Of a DNA stretch of 64,000 nt, positions 6,901 through 15,318 are shown piece by piece (the first letter of the stretch is position 1; every line of letters starts with the position of its first letter). The notes below the pieces were generated by a model, which did no database searches, was not told the DNA's origin, and worked only from the letters and a program-made list of their open reading frames with translations. The position numbers and the translations under genes are program-made. Source of the stretch: Bacteroidales bacterium (GTDB taxonomy: Bacteria > Bacteroidota > Bacteroidia > Bacteroidales > UBA932); contig JAFYYW010000023.1 of assembly GCA_017548985.1 (NCBI GenBank), positions 20,858-84,857 on the forward strand, read 5' to 3'.

Positions 6901-8511
6901 ATGGCTACAGATATCGGGACAAAGGCGGCGACAGCGTTCGATCCGCTGGACATGAACAACTACAAGATCGAGAAGCTACCAAAGATGCGGAAATCGACGT
7001 TCGAGATCTGGATGGCCAGACTCGGCGGTCCTCTCGCAATCGTCGCCTTTGTCTGGATATGCTGGTTCTGTCATATAGGTTTCATCGACAATCTTGACCA
7101 GACCGGCCTCGCGGCAACCGCGCAGAAACGGTTGGACGCTCTCGGCCTGGATGGTTTCCTCAGAGCCAACTACGCCATGTTGGCTATATTCGTGGCGAGT
7201 CTCATACTCTGGATAACCGAGGCTTTGCCAAATTACCTCACCTCTCTCCTGTTGATCCTGGGAGTGGTGCTATTCAATGTCACTACGCAGAAAGAAGCCC
7301 TGGCGCAGTTGGGTCACCCTGTGATGTGGCTGAATATCTTGAGCTTCGTTTTGGCTTCCATGTTGGTCAAGACCCAGTTCGCCAAGCGGTTGGCCCTGGC
7401 TTTCGTCATCAAATTCGGGAAAAGCGCCAAAGGTGTGCTATGGAGTTTCCTGCTGATCAACTTGGTACTGTCCGCCTTCATTTCGGCCACAACCGTAAAG
7501 GCCACCATTATGCTCCCCATATTCATGGTAATATGCGCCATCTATGGAGCATCTGGTGGAAATAGGAATAATTTCGGACGTAACTTGGTTATACAGAATT
7601 TGTTCCAAGTCAATATCGGAGCGAACGCCTTCTACACCGGATCAGGCGCCCACCTCCTCGCCATCTCGCTTATAGCCGGATTCCTTGGCTCATGCGACTT
7701 CGGCTACGCGGACTGGCTTATCGCCGTGGGGCCTATGAGCGTGATCATCCTGGTTGTCGGCCTCCTCGTGGGAATGTATATTTTCTTCCCCATGAAAAAA
7801 GACGAGCAGAAGCCGCAGATCGAAGGTGGAATCGAGCGCCTTAAAGTCGAGCTCGACGCTATGGGCAAGATGAGCGCGCAAGAATGGAGGGCTGTAAGCA
7901 TATTCCTGGTTGTCCTGTTCCTGTGGGTAACTAAGGGTACTTTCCACAATATTGACGAGACAATCGTCGCCTTGATCGGAGCCGTACTCGCCCTATTGCC
8001 CGGCATAGGCGTGGTGAAATGGAACGACGTTGACATCCCCTGGCACCTGATGCTGTTCTCCGCCGGAGCTTACGTGCTTGGAAGCGGCCTTAACGCCACC
8101 GATCTGCCCAGCACTATGGTCAACGCCGCTTTCGACTCTATGGGTATCACCTCCGGCACACCTTATTGGGTACTGTATGTGGTCCTGACCTTCCTGATGA
8201 TGTATTCAGGACTGGTGTTCCAGAGCAAGACCATCAGAACTATGGTTTTCGTGCCGATCGCCCTGGGGGTTGAGCAGAGGTTCGGGTTCATGCCCATGAG
8301 TCTCGCCCTGCCGGTCTCGATGCTTATCGAGCATTGTTATGTCCTTCCTTTCAACAGCAAGCCGGCGGCTCTTCTGTACAACACCAACCAGTACAGCATG
8401 ACAGATGCCTTCAAGTTCGGCATCACGATGATGACTTTTTCCTGGATCCTGATCCTTATCTTCGGGGAGACCCTGCTGAAATGGCTGCAAATCACACCTG
8501 GATTATTTTAG
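6901..8511 (+). CDS. DASS-family sodium:anion symporter (SLC13-like)
   Basis: The 536-residue protein has about 11-12 membrane segments after a roughly 45-residue cytoplasmic leader. The two DASS half-repeats are visible: ILWITEALPNYLTSLLLILGVVLF with VLSAFISATTVKATIMLPI in the first half, and DIPWHLMLFSAGAYVLGSG with VLPFNSKPAALLYNT in the second (the place of the second substrate/sodium motif). Family members carry dicarboxylates, citrate, sulfate or phosphate with sodium across the inner membrane. The usual SNT signature reads SATTVKAT here, so substrate cannot be told from motifs. Setting in a phosphate-flavoured operon makes phosphate or another oxyanion worth testing. Confidence 0.8.
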   Translation: MATDIGTKAATAFDPLDMNNYKIEKLPKMRKSTFEIWMARLGGPLAIVAFVWICWFCHIGFIDNLDQTGLAATAQKRLDALGLDGFLRANYAMLAIFVASLILWITEALPNYLTSLLLILGVVLFNVTTQKEALAQLGHPVMWLNILSFVLASMLVKTQFAKRLALAFVIKFGKSAKGVLWSFLLINLVLSAFISATTVKATIMLPIFMVICAIYGASGGNRNNFGRNLVIQNLFQVNIGANAFYTGSGAHLLAISLIAGFLGSCDFGYADWLIAVGPMSVIILVVGLLVGMYIFFPMKKDEQKPQIEGGIERLKVELDAMGKMSAQEWRAVSIFLVVLFLWVTKGTFHNIDETIVALIGAVLALLPGIGVVKWNDVDIPWHLMLFSAGAYVLGSGLNATDLPSTMVNAAFDSMGITSGTPYWVLYVVLTFLMMYSGLVFQSKTIRTMVFVPIALGVEQRFGFMPMSLALPVSMLIEHCYVLPFNSKPAALLYNTNQYSMTDAFKFGITMMTFSWILILIFGETLLKWLQITPGLF

Positions 8512-8523
8512 ACTGACACAATT

Positions 8524-9144
8524 ATGAATATTGAGTGGAACCTTATCTTACGGCTGCTTGTGGCCGGGTTGCTCGGAGGCATGATCGGCCTTGAGCGAGA
8601 ATTCCGAGCGAAAGAAGCCGGTGTGCGGACGCACTTTATCGTGGCTTTGGGCAGCTCGCTTTTCATGATCATCTCGCAATTCGCCTTTTCCGGCCAGTTC
8701 GACCATGCGAGAGTCGCGGCACAGGTGGTGTCGGGAATCGGCTTCATAGGTGCCGGCGTGATCATATTCCAGAAAAATGTCGTGCGGGGAATCACGACCG
8801 CCGCCGGTCTTTGGGTGGCGGCGGCGATAGGACTCGCGTGCGGTAGCGGGATGTACGACATATCCATCGCGGCCACTTTGATGACAATATCATGCCTTGA
8901 GACTATGCATTTCATAACCAGGAAAATAGGCGAGAAAATATTCTCCGTCTCTATTACGGAAACCGACCCGGAGGTCCTCGTGTCATTGGCGGAGACATTC
9001 AAGAAGTCCGGCGTGGACGTGGAGTCCATGGCCATAACCGAGGGAAAGGCGGTATTTCAAATCCGTTCCCACCAAAAAGACTATCTGTCATTGGTGAAAA
9101 AGATCCTCACGCTGACAAAAGATCTCAAAGTCGAGATTGTTTGA
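8524..9144 (+). CDS. MgtC/SapB family membrane protein
   Basis: This 206-residue protein has four or five N-terminal membrane helices carrying the MgtC signature: LLVAGLLGGMIGLEREFRAKEAGVRTHFIVALGSSLFMI, then VVSGIGFIGAGVIIFQKNVVRGITTAAGLWVAAAIGLACG. About 70 C-terminal residues form a soluble ACT-like domain (SVSITETDPEVLVSLAETFKKSG). MgtC proteins affect magnesium homeostasis, and in some bacteria MgtC limits phosphate uptake or F-ATPase activity. It is 12 bases downstream of the symporter gene and closes the block, which fits coupling of Mg and phosphate balance. Confidence 0.85.
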   Translation: MNIEWNLILRLLVAGLLGGMIGLEREFRAKEAGVRTHFIVALGSSLFMIISQFAFSGQFDHARVAAQVVSGIGFIGAGVIIFQKNVVRGITTAAGLWVAAAIGLACGSGMYDISIAATLMTISCLETMHFITRKIGEKIFSVSITETDPEVLVSLAETFKKSGVDVESMAITEGKAVFQIRSHQKDYLSLVKKILTLTKDLKVEIV

Positions 9145-9151
9145 TATTAAC

Positions 9152-9172
9152 CGCGAAAAAGCTATTTTCGCG
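9152..9172. repeat. Perfect inverted repeat between mgtC and the M28 peptidase gene
   Basis: CGCGAAAA and TTTTCGCG are separated by five bases. It lies 8 bases after the mgtC-like stop and 27 bases before the next start codon. No T run follows on either strand, so it is a weak candidate terminator; a regulator site upstream of the peptidase gene is equally possible. Confidence 0.55.
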
Positions 9173-9198
9173 TAAAGACACTTGACAAATCAATTATT

Positions 9199-10755
9199 AT
9201 GAGAAGAACTATCTGCTTAGGGATCATCGTGTCCCTGGCGGTCTTTTCCTCATCGGCTGTGATGGCCCAGGACAAGACCGTGAAGAAAATCATTGAGATC
9301 GGCCAGACTGACAACAAAGTGATGGAACACGAGAACCATCTCGCCAATTATATCGGCGGGCGTCCCGTGGGATCCTCCGCCCTCACCCACGCCGAGGCCT
9401 GGGTCAAGGAACAATTCGAGTCCTGGGGCCTGGAAGTGATGGTCCAGGAGGCCGGCGAGATCAATGTCGGTTTCGACCGCGGGCCTTGGTTTGGACGTAT
9501 GTTGAGCGAGGACGGAATGGATCTCCATTTCGGAACCCCTTCATACACAGCGCCCACAAAGGGAAAACAGACCGGTATAGTCTTGATCGAGCCTCATTCC
9601 AGAAGGGAATTCGAGAAGATGAAGGGCGCACTGAAAGGAGCCTGGGTACTTCTTGACGCTGAGTCTAACGGAATGGCTATCGACTGGTCAGACAAGGCCA
9701 ATGAGAACAGGGCTGAAGTGGTCAAGAAGAACGAGGAAATCGACATGAAAAACATGGAGATCCGCCGTTACAACATGACCCACAGGGATGAGGCCCCGAA
9801 GGAGATGATCCCTTACGAGACCGTCGTGGCTCCGTTCTATAAGGAGATGGTCGAGGCAGGAGTGGCAGGTTTCATCCGTTCGGCGAAAGTTCCTCTCAGG
9901 GTTATGTATGACAGGGCCAATTGCTACAACATCACTATGGAGAACCTCCCCAAAGTATGTGACATCTGCCTGGACGAGGCCCAGTTCGAAATCATCAAGA
10001 AAAAAGTCGAGAGAAAAGACATTTTCCAGCTCGAGTTTGACATCCGCAACCATTTCTACCGCGGCCCGGTCAAGTACCACAACATCATCGGCATCATCAA
10101 GGGCAGCAAATATCCCAATGAATATGTTATCACCGGAGGCCACCTTGACTCTTATGACAATGGTAGTGGCGCCGTTGATGACGGCAACGGAACCAGCCTC
10201 AACATGGAGGTGGCAAGATTGCTCGCGACAGCCGGGGCGAAACCGAAACGCTCAATCATGATCTGCGCCTGGACTGGCGAGGAATATGGGCTGCTCGGTT
10301 CCAAGTTCTTTGTGGAGAACAAGACTGTTCCTCTTGAGAAGATATCCAATTACATCAACCGTGACGGTGGCCCGTTGATGTCCACTGGCGTGAATGTTCC
10401 TCCGGCGATGTATGACGATTATGTCTCGATTTGCAAACCTCTCATGGACATGAATCCCGAGATTCCTTTCACCGTCACAAAGAGAGAGGGCGAGCCTCGT
10501 CCCAGACCTACTTCAGCGGGCGGAAGCGACCATGCTTATTTCGCGATGAACGGAGTGCCCACCATTGGTTTCCAGGAGACCGATCCTAAGGGATATAACT
10601 TTGAGTATCAGGAAATATGGCACACAGAGAGGGATATCTATAACAAGGTGATTTCCGAATACATGGAGCATTCGGCGACAGTCACGGCTGTTGTCGTGTA
10701 CGGAATCGCGAATCTTGACCACATGCTGTCAAGAACCGGCTTGTATAAAGATTGA
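9199..10755 (+). CDS. Secreted M28 family zinc metallopeptidase
   Basis: The 518-residue protein has a signal peptide (MRRTICLGIIVSLAVFSSSAVMAQ). Zinc ligands of a co-catalytic M28 peptidase can be read in order: ITGGHLDSYD (His and catalytic Asp, near 315), GAVDDGNGTS (bridging Asp), CAWTGEEYGLLGS (Glu-Glu), INRDGGP (Asp) and EIWHTERD (final His). The roughly 290-residue N-terminal part includes an inserted PA-like region. Members are aminopeptidases or carboxypeptidases acting in the periplasm or outside the cell. It appears to be transcribed alone, ending in the hairpin at 10781-10806. Confidence 0.88.
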   Translation: MRRTICLGIIVSLAVFSSSAVMAQDKTVKKIIEIGQTDNKVMEHENHLANYIGGRPVGSSALTHAEAWVKEQFESWGLEVMVQEAGEINVGFDRGPWFGRMLSEDGMDLHFGTPSYTAPTKGKQTGIVLIEPHSRREFEKMKGALKGAWVLLDAESNGMAIDWSDKANENRAEVVKKNEEIDMKNMEIRRYNMTHRDEAPKEMIPYETVVAPFYKEMVEAGVAGFIRSAKVPLRVMYDRANCYNITMENLPKVCDICLDEAQFEIIKKKVERKDIFQLEFDIRNHFYRGPVKYHNIIGIIKGSKYPNEYVITGGHLDSYDNGSGAVDDGNGTSLNMEVARLLATAGAKPKRSIMICAWTGEEYGLLGSKFFVENKTVPLEKISNYINRDGGPLMSTGVNVPPAMYDDYVSICKPLMDMNPEIPFTVTKREGEPRPRPTSAGGSDHAYFAMNGVPTIGFQETDPKGYNFEYQEIWHTERDIYNKVISEYMEHSATVTAVVVYGIANLDHMLSRTGLYKD

Positions 10756-10780
10756 TCCGCTTCTTTAATTTAGTGATTCA

Positions 10781-10806
10781 GGACGGTCGGAAGGCCGTCC
10801 TTTTTT
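10781..10806. terminator. Terminator between convergent M28 peptidase and aroC genes
   Basis: GGACGG and CCGTCC pair around an eight-base loop, followed by TTTTTT at 10801-10806. On the plus strand it ends the peptidase transcript. The T run touches the aroC stop codon on the other strand. Confidence 0.85.
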
Positions 10807-11810
10807 CATACCAAACCAGCCAGGACTATAGCCGCCACAGACTCCACGATCACAGGGGTGCGGAGGGCGAAACAGACGTCGTGTCTTCCCTTGATTTTAA
10901 GGTCGGTCATCTCTCCGGTCTTGATATTCAATGTGTTCTGCGACTTTGAAATGCTGGATGTCGGCTTGAAGGCCACCCTGAACACAATCGGGGCCCCGTT
11001 AGTGATTCCCCCATTCACTCCGCCGGCGCCATTCTTCTCTGCGACAGGACTGAGCGCTGTCTGGGCCCGGCCGAGTTCATCCTCGCTTCGCCGCGGCTGT
11101 AAAGCGTCGTTATGCTCGGAGCCGCGCATGCGTGAAGCGGCGAAACCGTCACCGAACTCGATGCCTCGGACCCCGGGAATGGAAAACACGGCATGAGAGA
11201 TGAGAGACTCTACCGAATCGAAAAACGGCTCACCAAGGCCAGCGGGAACACCCTCAACCCGACACTCGACAATGCCTCCGAGAGAATCTCCCTCCTTTGC
11301 CGTCTCGTCCAGCAATGACTCCCATTTTGACTTGTCGGCCTCTCCACCTATCTCAACCAACTCGGCATTGAAAGAGAACCCACACTGTTTCTTGGCGATA
11401 ACTCCAGCGGCAACCAACGGAAGAGTCAATCTTCCCGAAAAATGGCCTCCACCTCTCGGATCGTTCATGCCGTTCCATTTCACCGCCGCGGTCCAATCGG
11501 CGTGACCAGGGCGAGGAACATCCAGAAACTCTTTATAATCAGAGGATTTTGTATTCGTGTTACGGAATATGATAGCTATAGGGGATCCGGTGGTATGGCC
11601 TTCAAAGACTCCGCTCAGAATCTCTGGCTCATCTGCCTCAATTCTGGGAGTCGTGCCTTTAGTCCCGCTTTTACGGCGGAGAATATCTCCCATAAAATCG
11701 TCTTTTGAGAGAGGCATGCCCGCCTTGATCCCGTCCACGACAATTCCGATCGCCGGTCCATGGGACTCGCCGAAAATCTCGACCCTGAAATTCCTGCCGA
11801 AAGTATTCAT
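10806..11810 (-). CDS. aroC: Chorismate synthase
   Basis: Chorismate synthase converts EPSP to chorismate with reduced FMN, the last step of the shikimate pathway. The start chosen is ATG at 11810, giving MNTFGRNFRVEIFGESHGPAIG, the family's conserved opening. The longer open frame upstream overlaps the sufB promoter and is not conserved-looking. Other motifs are RRKSGTKGTTPRIEADEPEILSG, DVPRPGHADW, GGGHFSGRLT and ASRMRGSEHNDA. At 334 residues it is slightly short. After SEHNDA, where most homologues have a short acidic loop before the NNAGG-type turn, there is an unusual stretch (LQPRRSEDELGRAQTALSP) encoded by a repeat element at 11068-11099, in frame. The core motifs are intact, so it is probably active. 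Confidence 0.92.
   Translation of the reverse strand: MNTFGRNFRVEIFGESHGPAIGIVVDGIKAGMPLSKDDFMGDILRRKSGTKGTTPRIEADEPEILSGVFEGHTTGSPIAIIFRNTNTKSSDYKEFLDVPRPGHADWTAAVKWNGMNDPRGGGHFSGRLTLPLVAAGVIAKKQCGFSFNAELVEIGGEADKSKWESLLDETAKEGDSLGGIVECRVEGVPAGLGEPFFDSVESLISHAVFSIPGVRGIEFGDGFAASRMRGSEHNDALQPRRSEDELGRAQTALSPVAEKNGAGGVNGGITNGAPIVFRVAFKPTSSISKSQNTLNIKTGEMTDLKIKGRHDVCFALRTPVIVESVAAIVLAGLV
11068..11099. repeat. 32-base repeat inside aroC, second copy in sufD
   Basis: This segment matches 16772-16803 at 28 of 32 positions in the same orientation, with the shared core CTCGCTTCGC and the end GCGGCTG. Here it is read in the antisense frame as part of the aroC insertion after SEHNDA. Both copies keep their host frame open. 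Confidence 0.75.
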
Positions 11811-11835
11811 ATTCGTCAATGTTATCGCTTCGAGA

Positions 11836-11862
11836 CAAAGATACTTATTTTCATTATCTTTG
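11836..11862. promoter_or_regulatory. Divergent promoter boxes between aroC and sufB
   Basis: Two TATCTTTG boxes (the Bacteroidota -7 consensus TAnnTTTG) face apart: on the minus strand at 11843-11836, 26 bases before the aroC start, and on the plus strand at 11855-11862, 18 bases before the sufB start. Neither has an obvious TTTG -33 box at the ideal distance. Confidence 0.65.
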
Positions 11863-11880
11863 CATAATTGAGTTTTCACG

Positions 11881-13329
11881 ATGGATCGCAGAGAAGACGA
11901 CAAGATAATTGAAGGGATAACCTCACAGGAATATAAGGAAGGATTCGTGACGGACATCCGGCAGGATTTCATCCCAAAAGGCCTAAATGAGGACATCATA
12001 CGCACTATTTCAGCATTGAAACAGGAACCTGACTGGCTCCTGGAGTTCCGTCTTGACGCTTTCCGAAAATGGCAGAAGATGAAGATGCCCACCTGGGGTC
12101 ATCTGAATCTGCCAGAAATTGATTTCCAGGATATTATCTACTATGCCGCCCCGAAGAAAGACTCCGAGAGGCCAAAGGAGATTGACCCAAAACTTGAGGA
12201 AACTTTCGAGAAATTGGGGATTCCTGTGCGGGAACGGGCGGCCCTCGCCGGGGTCGTGGCGGTAGACGCCGTCTTCGACTCCGTCAGCGTGGCTACAACC
12301 TTCAGGGCTTCCCTCGCCGAAAAGGGAATAATATTCTGCAGTTTCTCCGAGGCGGTCAAGGAGCATCCTGATCTTGTCAGGAAATACCTGGCGAGCGTGG
12401 TTCCGGTCGGGGACAATTTCTATGCGGCGCTAAATTCGGCCGTATTCAGCGACGGAAGTTTCTGTTATATTCCAAAAGGAGTCAAATGCCCGATGGATTT
12501 GTCCAGCTACTTTAGGATCAACGCCGCCGGGACAGGCCAGTTCGAGAGAACCCTTATCGTGGCGGAAGAAGGCTCCTCGCTCAGTTATATGGAGGGCTGC
12601 ACGGCTCCGATGAGGGACGAGAACCAGCTTCACGCGGCGGTAGTGGAGATTGTGGTTGAGAAAGACGCTGATGTGAGATATTCCACGGTGCAGAACTGGT
12701 ATCCAGGCGATGCCCAAGGCCGGGGCGGAATCCTTAACCTCGTGACCAAGAGGGGAATATGCAAGGGCGAAGGGGCGCATCTGAGCTGGACCCAGGTCGA
12801 GACCGGTTCCGCCATCACTTGGAAATATCCCTCGACAATCCTGAAGGGCGACTATTCCACCTCCGAGTTTTATTCCGTGGCAGTGACCAACAATTACCAG
12901 CAGGCCGACACGGGAACAAAGATGATACACATAGGCCGAGGAACCAAGAGCCGTATCGTCAGCAAAGGTATTTCCGCCGGCCATAGCGAGAACAGTTACC
13001 GGGGTCTTGTCCGAATGAATCCCGGCGCGGTCGGCGCGAGAAACTACTCGCAGTGCGACAGTCTCCTTATCGGTTCAAAATGTGGGGCCCACACCTTCCC
13101 CGACATACAGAGCCACAATCCCACGGCAATCGTCGAACACGAGGCCACGACCTCAAAAATCAGTGACGAGCAGCTGTTCTATTGTAATCAGAGAGGGCTT
13201 GACGCCGAGGATGCAGTCGGCTTGATAGTCAACGGATACGCCCACGAAGTCCTCTCCCGCCTTCCGATGGAATTCGCCGTCGAAGCCACCAAACTACTAC
13301 AAGTTTCCCTTGAAGGGTCAATAGGATAA
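11881..13329 (+). CDS. sufB: Fe-S cluster assembly scaffold SufB
   Basis: The 482-residue protein is full length for SufB. It has the N-terminal SufB signature ([22 protein letters not shown], then [19 protein letters not shown]), followed by the beta-helix core ([61 protein letters not shown]) and the C-terminal [26 protein letters not shown]. SufB forms the SufBC2D scaffold that builds Fe-S clusters in the cytoplasm. Its partner sufC is not next but 2.7 kb away, after a restriction-modification pair and pnuC. Confidence 0.95.
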   Translation: MDRREDDKIIEGITSQEYKEGFVTDIRQDFIPKGLNEDIIRTISALKQEPDWLLEFRLDAFRKWQKMKMPTWGHLNLPEIDFQDIIYYAAPKKDSERPKEIDPKLEETFEKLGIPVRERAALAGVVAVDAVFDSVSVATTFRASLAEKGIIFCSFSEAVKEHPDLVRKYLASVVPVGDNFYAALNSAVFSDGSFCYIPKGVKCPMDLSSYFRINAAGTGQFERTLIVAEEGSSLSYMEGCTAPMRDENQLHAAVVEIVVEKDADVRYSTVQNWYPGDAQGRGGILNLVTKRGICKGEGAHLSWTQVETGSAITWKYPSTILKGDYSTSEFYSVAVTNNYQQADTGTKMIHIGRGTKSRIVSKGISAGHSENSYRGLVRMNPGAVGARNYSQCDSLLIGSKCGAHTFPDIQSHNPTAIVEHEATTSKISDEQLFYCNQRGLDAEDAVGLIVNGYAHEVLSRLPMEFAVEATKLLQVSLEGSIG

Positions 13330-13354
13330 AGAAATCAAAATTTTGATGTTCATA

Positions 13355-14563
13355 ATGAAAAATAAATACAATGCTATATCTCTATTCTCAGGTGCGATGG
13401 GATTAGATCTTGGTATAGAAGCGGCTGGCTTTGAGATCAAGGTCTGTGTTGAGATGGATCATTGGGCGGCAGAGACTATCAGAATAAATACTTCTATTCC
13501 TGTTATTGAAAAGGATATTAATGATGTTTCATCAGAAGATATTCTAAAAGCATCGGGGTTAAAAAGGGACAATATTGATTTGGTGGTTGGCGGACCTCCT
13601 TGCCAAGCTTTTTCTACTGCCGGGAAACAGCGTGGGTTTTCTGACATTAGAGGTGGTTGTATTATTCAGTTCATCAGAGTAGTTTCAGACCTTAAACCCA
13701 AGTATTTCATACTGGAAAATGTACGAGGAATACTATCAGCCAAGTTAAATGCGGTTCCGGAAGCCTATAAAGAATATGATTCTATAAAAATGGAATCAGG
13801 CAGTGTGTTAAAACTTGTTCTAAACGAATTTAATAAGTTAGGCTACAGTATTAGTTATGCGCTACTGAATGCGGCGAATTATGGAGTTCCGGAGAAGCGC
13901 GAAAGAGTTGTTATGATCGGCCATTTAGGCGACCGAGTACCAATTCCTGCCCCCACTCATTCTGAATCAGGTGCGTTTGGCACAAAAAAATGGGTATCAT
14001 TAAGAGATAGCATCGGCGATTTGCAAGGAAAGCCTATGAGATATATTCCTCTCCGTTCAAGGATGGAAAAATATATGAAGCTAATAGGAGAGGGAGAGAA
14101 TTGGACAAAACTTGATCCTGCCGTAGCAAAAGAAGCCATGGGTAAGGCATATGTATTGTCTGGAGGAAAAACAGGCTTTTTGAGAAGACTAAGTTTCGAT
14201 GAGCCTGCACCAACATTAGTTACCAGTCCAACTATGCCGGCAACTCAACTCTGTCATCCGAAAGAACTTAGGCCTCTTTCGGTTGAGGAATATGCTCGTA
14301 TTCAACAATTTCCTGATACTTGGATTTTCGAAGGACGAATCGAATCTATTTATAAACAAATAGGAAACGCAGTTCCTGTAGGCTTGGGCAAAGCTGTTGG
14401 GAACCAAATCATTAGACATATTAATCACTTGACATCTCCTACAGAGGAAGAGGATAATAGAATCCCTTATTCAAGATACACCAATTCAACTGACAGCGTT
14501 TGTGCTAAGTATCAACATCGAAATATTAACCTTAATAAAAAAAATTATGAACAACAATCTTAA
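13355..14563 (+). CDS. Type II DNA (cytosine-5) methyltransferase
   Basis: The protein (402 residues from ATG 13355; in-frame ATG 13346 and TTG 13343 are alternatives) has the ordered C5-methyltransferase motifs. These are motif I (AISLFSGAMGLDLGIEAAGF), motif IV with the catalytic Cys (GGPPCQAFSTAGKQRGF), motif VI (ILENVRGIL), motif VIII (NYGVPEKRERVVMIG) and motifs IX-X (QFPDTW, YKQIGNAVPVGLGKAV). Between VIII and IX lies the target-recognition region. The gene is visibly more AT-rich than sufB and sufC, with AGA and ATA codons, which suggests transfer. It overlaps the endonuclease gene downstream. It begins 25 bases after sufB, inside what is normally a sufBCD operon. Confidence 0.93.
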   Translation: MKNKYNAISLFSGAMGLDLGIEAAGFEIKVCVEMDHWAAETIRINTSIPVIEKDINDVSSEDILKASGLKRDNIDLVVGGPPCQAFSTAGKQRGFSDIRGGCIIQFIRVVSDLKPKYFILENVRGILSAKLNAVPEAYKEYDSIKMESGSVLKLVLNEFNKLGYSISYALLNAANYGVPEKRERVVMIGHLGDRVPIPAPTHSESGAFGTKKWVSLRDSIGDLQGKPMRYIPLRSRMEKYMKLIGEGENWTKLDPAVAKEAMGKAYVLSGGKTGFLRRLSFDEPAPTLVTSPTMPATQLCHPKELRPLSVEEYARIQQFPDTWIFEGRIESIYKQIGNAVPVGLGKAVGNQIIRHINHLTSPTEEEDNRIPYSRYTNSTDSVCAKYQHRNINLNKKNYEQQS

Positions 14564-15305
14564 ACAAGCTGTAGAGGGTTATATCTCAGCCAACATTTCC
14601 TTCTTCCATGAAGCGAGAATAGAGAAACTAAAAACTCTTAAATTAGAGAATCTCCTGAAGAGGAAGAATCCTTATTTGTACAAAGCCAAAGATCTTAATA
14701 CGCCTCAAGCCGTAGTTGAGAATCTGGCTTCAGCCTTTATGTCTTCTGCCGAAGAAACCATGTTCGGGGACTGGTTGGAAGGTTTGGCGATCCATATCTC
14801 AAGGATTATGTTTAATGGAAGCAAAAGTAGTGCGGAAGGTATTGATCTTGAAATGGATAAGAATGATGTCCATTATTTTGTAAGTATAAAATCCGGGCCA
14901 AATTGGAGTAATTCTTCTTCCTTGAAAAAACTCTGCGAGAATTTTGTGAAAGCCAGACGAATCTTCAAAACAAGCGGAAATAAAGCATTATGCGAATGTA
15001 TAGAAGGATGTTGCTATGGAAAAGATGCCGCTCCGGTAAAAAATGACGGACATTATAAGCTATGTGGCAAACTGTTTTGGGAATTTATCTCCGGAGATCC
15101 TGACTTATATACTGAAATCATTCAACCTCTTGGTATCAATGCGACTTTAATGAACCAAGAATACAAGATAGAGTACGATAAAATGATAACCCGATTCGCC
15201 AGAGATTTCGGAACGGAATATTCGGATGAAGATGGAAATCTCCTATGGAATAAAATACTTGAGCTTAATTCCGGTTATCCTAAAGATTTTAGTCTTTTCC
15301 TATAA
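14547..15305 (+). CDS. Type II restriction endonuclease, PmeII-like
   Basis: The 252-residue protein is read from ATG 14547 (MNNNLKQAVEGYI); it overlaps the methyltransferase end by 17 bases. KRKNPYLYKAKDLNTPQAVVENL and SAEETMFGDWLEGLAIHIS resemble the N-terminal half of PmeII-type endonucleases. A PD-(D/E)xK core can be read as GIDLEMDKNDVHYFVSIKSGPNWSNSSSL (Asp, then the x-K motif in IKSG). A Cys-rich patch follows (CECIEGCCYG). Position directly after a C5 methyltransferase supports a restriction role; the recognition site is unknown. AT-rich like its partner. Confidence 0.75.
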   Translation: MNNNLKQAVEGYISANISFFHEARIEKLKTLKLENLLKRKNPYLYKAKDLNTPQAVVENLASAFMSSAEETMFGDWLEGLAIHISRIMFNGSKSSAEGIDLEMDKNDVHYFVSIKSGPNWSNSSSLKKLCENFVKARRIFKTSGNKALCECIEGCCYGKDAAPVKNDGHYKLCGKLFWEFISGDPDLYTEIIQPLGINATLMNQEYKIEYDKMITRFARDFGTEYSDEDGNLLWNKILELNSGYPKDFSLFL

Positions 15306-15318
15306 TTACCTATAATTA
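15299..15318 (+). repeat. Tandem 10-base duplication at the right edge of the R-M pair
   Basis: CCTATAATTA occurs twice in a row (15299-15308 and 15309-15318), spanning the endonuclease stop codon and ending at the pnuC start. It may mark the junction where the restriction-modification genes joined the host operon. No matching copy is seen at the left side after sufB. Confidence 0.6.

Noticed and set aside
11811..12092. N-terminal extension of aroC on the minus strand
   Set aside because: It would run through the divergent promoter and the sufB coding region. The conserved AroC start MNTFGRNF is at 11810.
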